NCBI GenBank assembly: GCA_030049955.1
Contig: JASIJX010000447.1
Coordinates: forward strand, 1-9,223
Direction: 5' to 3'
Length of the DNA: 9,223 bases
Source of the DNA: Acidobacteriaceae bacterium
GTDB lineage: Bacteria; Acidobacteriota; Terriglobia; Terriglobales; Acidobacteriaceae
Shown here: positions 7,023 to 9,223 of the stretch, one piece after another
Layout of the letters: every line of letters starts with the position of its first letter
How positions within the stretch are numbered: the stretch's first letter is position 1
Notes under the pieces: generated by a model
The model's database searches: none
What the model saw: only the letters and a program-made list of their open reading frames with translations
Told to the model about the DNA's origin: nothing
Position numbers and translations under genes: made by a program

Positions 7023-7067
7023 CCTTCAAACCCGGGCCTCATCGACTAAAAGCTACGAGTTCATAGC

Positions 7068-7073
7068 GAGGAG
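7068..7073 (+). promoter_or_regulatory. Ribosome binding site of permease 2
   Basis: GAGGAG lies 8 nt before ATG 7082 and clearly supports that start. The first permease gene has no comparable site. Confidence 0.7.
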
Positions 7074-7081
7074 CTAAAGAT

Positions 7082-8320
7082 ATGTTGAAAGACATTCTCG
7101 CCCAAGCCTGGGAGGCAATGCTCTTCAATCGTCGCCGCACCGCCATCACCATGATTGGCATGGCTTGGGGCATCGCCACTGTCGTACTTCTCCTCGCTTA
7201 CGGCAACGGCTTCTCCCACGCCCTCGAAACCATCTTCGCCGAATGGGGAACCAATACCATTGGCTTTTTTCCTGGCCGCACCACCCAGCAGGCCGGTGGA
7301 GACAAAGCCGGTGTCGAAGTCCGTCTTACCCTTGACGATATCGACCGCGTCACCGCAACTCTCCCCGAAATCACGCACATCACGCCCGTCGAGACTCAGA
7401 GCGCCACCGTGCAGAACGATCTGCACACCTATACCTGGAGCGTGATCGGCTCCCGACCCTCTTATGCCGACATCATCAAACTGACTCCCGACCAGGGCCG
7501 TTTCTTCAACGGTGCCGAGGATCAGCAGCGGTCCCACGTCTGCGTCCTTGGCTCCGAGGCCAAGACCAAGCTCTTTTCAGGCAGTTGGGCCGTCGGCGAA
7601 AGCATTCGCATTAACGGTGTGCTCTTCACCGTCGTCGGCACCCTCCAACCCAAAATGCAGGAGACCAACGACAACACCAATCGCACGATTTACATTCCCT
7701 TCAACACTATGAGCGACTTGAAAGACACAACCTATCTCGACGGTGTTTGGATCGGCTATCACGGCGACTACCAAAAGATTGAAAAGACGATCCGCGATAC
7801 GCTTGCTGCCTCCCACCACTTTCGGCCCTCTGACCACGAAGCCGTGCATATCTTCAATCTCCGCTCGCAGCTCCATCAATTCCAAATTCTTTCTATCGCC
7901 CTTCAGGTTCTCCTCTCGCTCCTCGGTGCGTTTACGCTGGCCATTGCCGGCGTCGGCCTGATGAACATCATGCTGGTCAGCGTGCAGCAACGCACCCGCG
8001 AAATCGGCGTTGAAAAAGCTCTGGGCGCCCGCCGTCGGCACATACTCATTCAATTCGTGGCTGAAGCTCTCGCCATTACCGGAGTAGGCGGCATGGCCGG
8101 CATTGCTCTCTCGTTTCTCATTTCCATCTTGGTCGGCCGCATCACCTTCTACAGCGCTATCGCCAAGCACGCGGAGTCCGCCGACATCCGCCTGATTATC
8201 TCCCCTTCCTCTCTTATTGTCGCCACCGTCATCCTGGTTATAACCGGCCTTGTGAGCGGCATGGTTCCTGCAATCCGAGCCGCCAACCTCGACCCCATTG
8301 AAGCCTTGCGCAATGAGTAA
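7082..8320 (+). CDS. MacB/FtsX-type ABC transporter permease 2
   Basis: The 412-residue product is a diverged paralogue of the preceding permease. Shared landmarks are segment 1 around residues 20-42 (TAITMIGMAWGIATVVLLLA) and NIMLVSVQQRTREIGVEKALGARRRH (295-320). It also has the same ending, LDPIEALRNE. Between them lies a periplasmic MacB-core domain (about 45-265). FtsX segments fall at about 272-300, 325-350 and 376-398. Like its neighbour it lacks an ATP-binding domain. Two adjacent paralogues suggest a heterodimeric permease (one copy of each) in a tripartite exporter with the divergent HlyD-like adaptor; that pairing is inferred from position. The ATG at 7082 has a GAGGAG site 8 nt upstream. 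The substrate is unknown; MacB-like systems export macrolides, peptides or lipid-linked compounds. Confidence 0.92.
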   Translation: MLKDILAQAWEAMLFNRRRTAITMIGMAWGIATVVLLLAYGNGFSHALETIFAEWGTNTIGFFPGRTTQQAGGDKAGVEVRLTLDDIDRVTATLPEITHITPVETQSATVQNDLHTYTWSVIGSRPSYADIIKLTPDQGRFFNGAEDQQRSHVCVLGSEAKTKLFSGSWAVGESIRINGVLFTVVGTLQPKMQETNDNTNRTIYIPFNTMSDLKDTTYLDGVWIGYHGDYQKIEKTIRDTLAASHHFRPSDHEAVHIFNLRSQLHQFQILSIALQVLLSLLGAFTLAIAGVGLMNIMLVSVQQRTREIGVEKALGARRRHILIQFVAEALAITGVGGMAGIALSFLISILVGRITFYSAIAKHAESADIRLIISPSSLIVATVILVITGLVSGMVPAIRAANLDPIEALRNE

Positions 8321-8337
8321 AGTGTTCAACGACTCCG

Positions 8338-8398
8338 GCAGCGGCGAATGCGCAGAAAACACGCAACCCTTCATGGCCGGGTTCCTGCGCCGCGCTGC
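8338..8398 (+). terminator. Extended imperfect hairpin after the permease pair
   Basis: Starting 18 bp past the permease 2 stop, GCAGCG (8338-8343) pairs with CGCTGC (8393-8398), GCGCAG (8350-8355) with CTGCGC (8385-8390), and AACCC (8365-8369) with GGGTT (8379-8383). The stems are nested and separated by internal loops. No T run follows, so it is not a textbook intrinsic terminator. It may stabilise the transcript 3' end or block read-through. Confidence 0.45.
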
Positions 8399-8471
8399 GG
8401 CTGCTTGATTGGCGCAGTGGCGATGGCTCCGGTTACACTTGCCGCATTTCAGGAACACGAATGGGGCCGTC

Positions 8472-9223
8472 ATGATCAACCGGCGCAAATTTATTCAAAG
8501 CAGTCTGACCTCAGGGGCGGCGGTGCCGCTCGCATCGGCTCTACGTTGTTTGGAAGCCCAGACGGAAACATCGGCGCAACAGGTCTCGTGGTCCGACTCC
8601 ATGGTGGCTGCCGGCGGCGTCCTTGTACCGCTTCCGGAGCGTGAACCCGCAAAGGACATCAATTCTCTGCCTTGGCAAATGCACGTGCGGCGCGTTGGCC
8701 AGACAAACATGACCGAACACGACCCAGCGGTCATGAACATCGACGAGTGGGCCGACTTTTGGCATTCGGCGCAGGCTGATGTTGTCTTTGTGAGCGTGAC
8801 CGGCATTCTGGCGTTTTATCCGTCGAAGGTGCCATTTCACAAGCATGGGAAATTTCTCAACGGGCGCGATTTCTTTGGCAAGTGCGTGACGGCAGCACGC
8901 AAGCGCGGAATGCGCGTAGTCGCCAGAATGAGCCCCGACCTGAATTGGTCAGATGCCCTTGCGGCCCATCCGGAGTGGGCCATGCGTCACCGCGACGGAT
9001 CCGTGCAGTCCAACGAACAGGAACCGCGGCTGTTCAAGACGTGCATGTTTTCGAGCTACATGGATGATTACGTTCCAGCGATCATGCGGGAGATCAACTC
9101 GCTCTATGAAGTGGACTGCTTTTACACCAATGGCTGGCCACCCCTCGGCAGCCTGCCGGATTGCCATTGCGCGATCTGCTGCAAGCTGCCATCTTCGGAC
9201 ACGGCCGCTTATTGGCGCGTCTT
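8472..9223 (+). CDS. Tat-exported GHL6-like putative glycoside hydrolase (3' partial)
   Basis: An open frame of 250 codons runs from ATG 8472 off the right edge with no stop. The N-terminus MINRRKFIQSS matches the twin-arginine pattern (S/T-R-R-x-F-L-K), followed by a short Ala/Leu-rich core and a possible cleavage after LEA (27-29), so export in folded form is likely. The following domain has alternating strand/helix content expected of a TIM barrel: ADVVFVSVTG (102-111), AFYPSKVPFHKHG (114-126), a helix then GMRVVARMS (146-154), HPEWAMRHRDGS (166-177), CMFSSYMDDYVPAIMREI (191-208), and EVDCFYTNGW (213-222). A cysteine cluster CHCAICC follows (231-237). This resembles the hypothetical glycosyl hydrolase 6 family (GHL6, PF14871), recognised by pattern rather than search. 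Catalytic residues are not assigned. No good ribosome site precedes the ATG, but the signal motif supports it. Confidence 0.75.
   Translation, partial: MINRRKFIQSSLTSGAAVPLASALRCLEAQTETSAQQVSWSDSMVAAGGVLVPLPEREPAKDINSLPWQMHVRRVGQTNMTEHDPAVMNIDEWADFWHSAQADVVFVSVTGILAFYPSKVPFHKHGKFLNGRDFFGKCVTAARKRGMRVVARMSPDLNWSDALAAHPEWAMRHRDGSVQSNEQEPRLFKTCMFSSYMDDYVPAIMREINSLYEVDCFYTNGWPPLGSLPDCHCAICCKLPSSDTAAYWRV

Noticed and set aside
8434..8439. TACACT as a -10 box for the GHL6-like gene
   Set aside because: The nearest TTGATT is 23 bp upstream, too far for a standard promoter, and nothing better is visible.
7577..8488. 303-codon minus-strand open frame antisense to permease 2
   Set aside because: It mirrors the permease coding frame, has low-complexity G/D/N-rich translation without any domain, and lies over a well-supported gene. 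It is a composition shadow.

Overview
The window reads like a chromosomal segment of a GC-rich soil bacterium, most likely an Acidobacteriota member. That is an inference from gene content: a membrane-anchored SpoIIE-type phosphatase, paired MacB-like permeases with a HlyD-type adaptor, a secreted PPC/DUF296 protein and a Tat-exported GHL6-like protein. No rRNA, marker gene or database search supports it. I see no tRNA, CRISPR array, transposase or phage gene.

Layout. Bases 1-1058 (+) hold the 3' part of a membrane-anchored PP2C/SpoIIE-family serine phosphatase, cut by the window edge. It converges on a minus-strand group across a 174-bp intergenic stretch (1059-1232) with several small inverted repeats. 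The minus-strand group, in transcription order, is an exported PPC-domain protein (3915-3358), an MFS transporter of the anion:cation symporter type (3319-1877) and a WrbA-type NAD(P)H:quinone oxidoreductase (1853- or 1880-1233). Short gaps suggest one operon. Upstream on the same strand, after a 294-bp leader, is a HlyD/MacA-like periplasmic adaptor (5415-4210). It is transcribed divergently from two MacB/FtsX-type ABC permeases on the plus strand (5737-6990 and 7082-8320). After a strong imperfect hairpin (8338-8398), a plus-strand gene starts at 8472 and runs off the right edge. It has a twin-arginine signal and resembles the GHL6-type putative glycoside hydrolases.

How the genes fit together. 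The adaptor and two permeases look like parts of one tripartite MacAB-like export system, with no ATPase or outer-membrane channel gene in the window. The PPC-MFS-WrbA group is a plausible small uptake/redox or detoxification operon whose substrate cannot be read from sequence. The phosphatase and the GHL6-like gene are probably separate units.

Nothing here is clearly a new biological system. The best leads are the exported PPC protein in a transporter/quinone-reductase operon, the ABC export parts lacking a local ATPase, and several structured intergenic elements.
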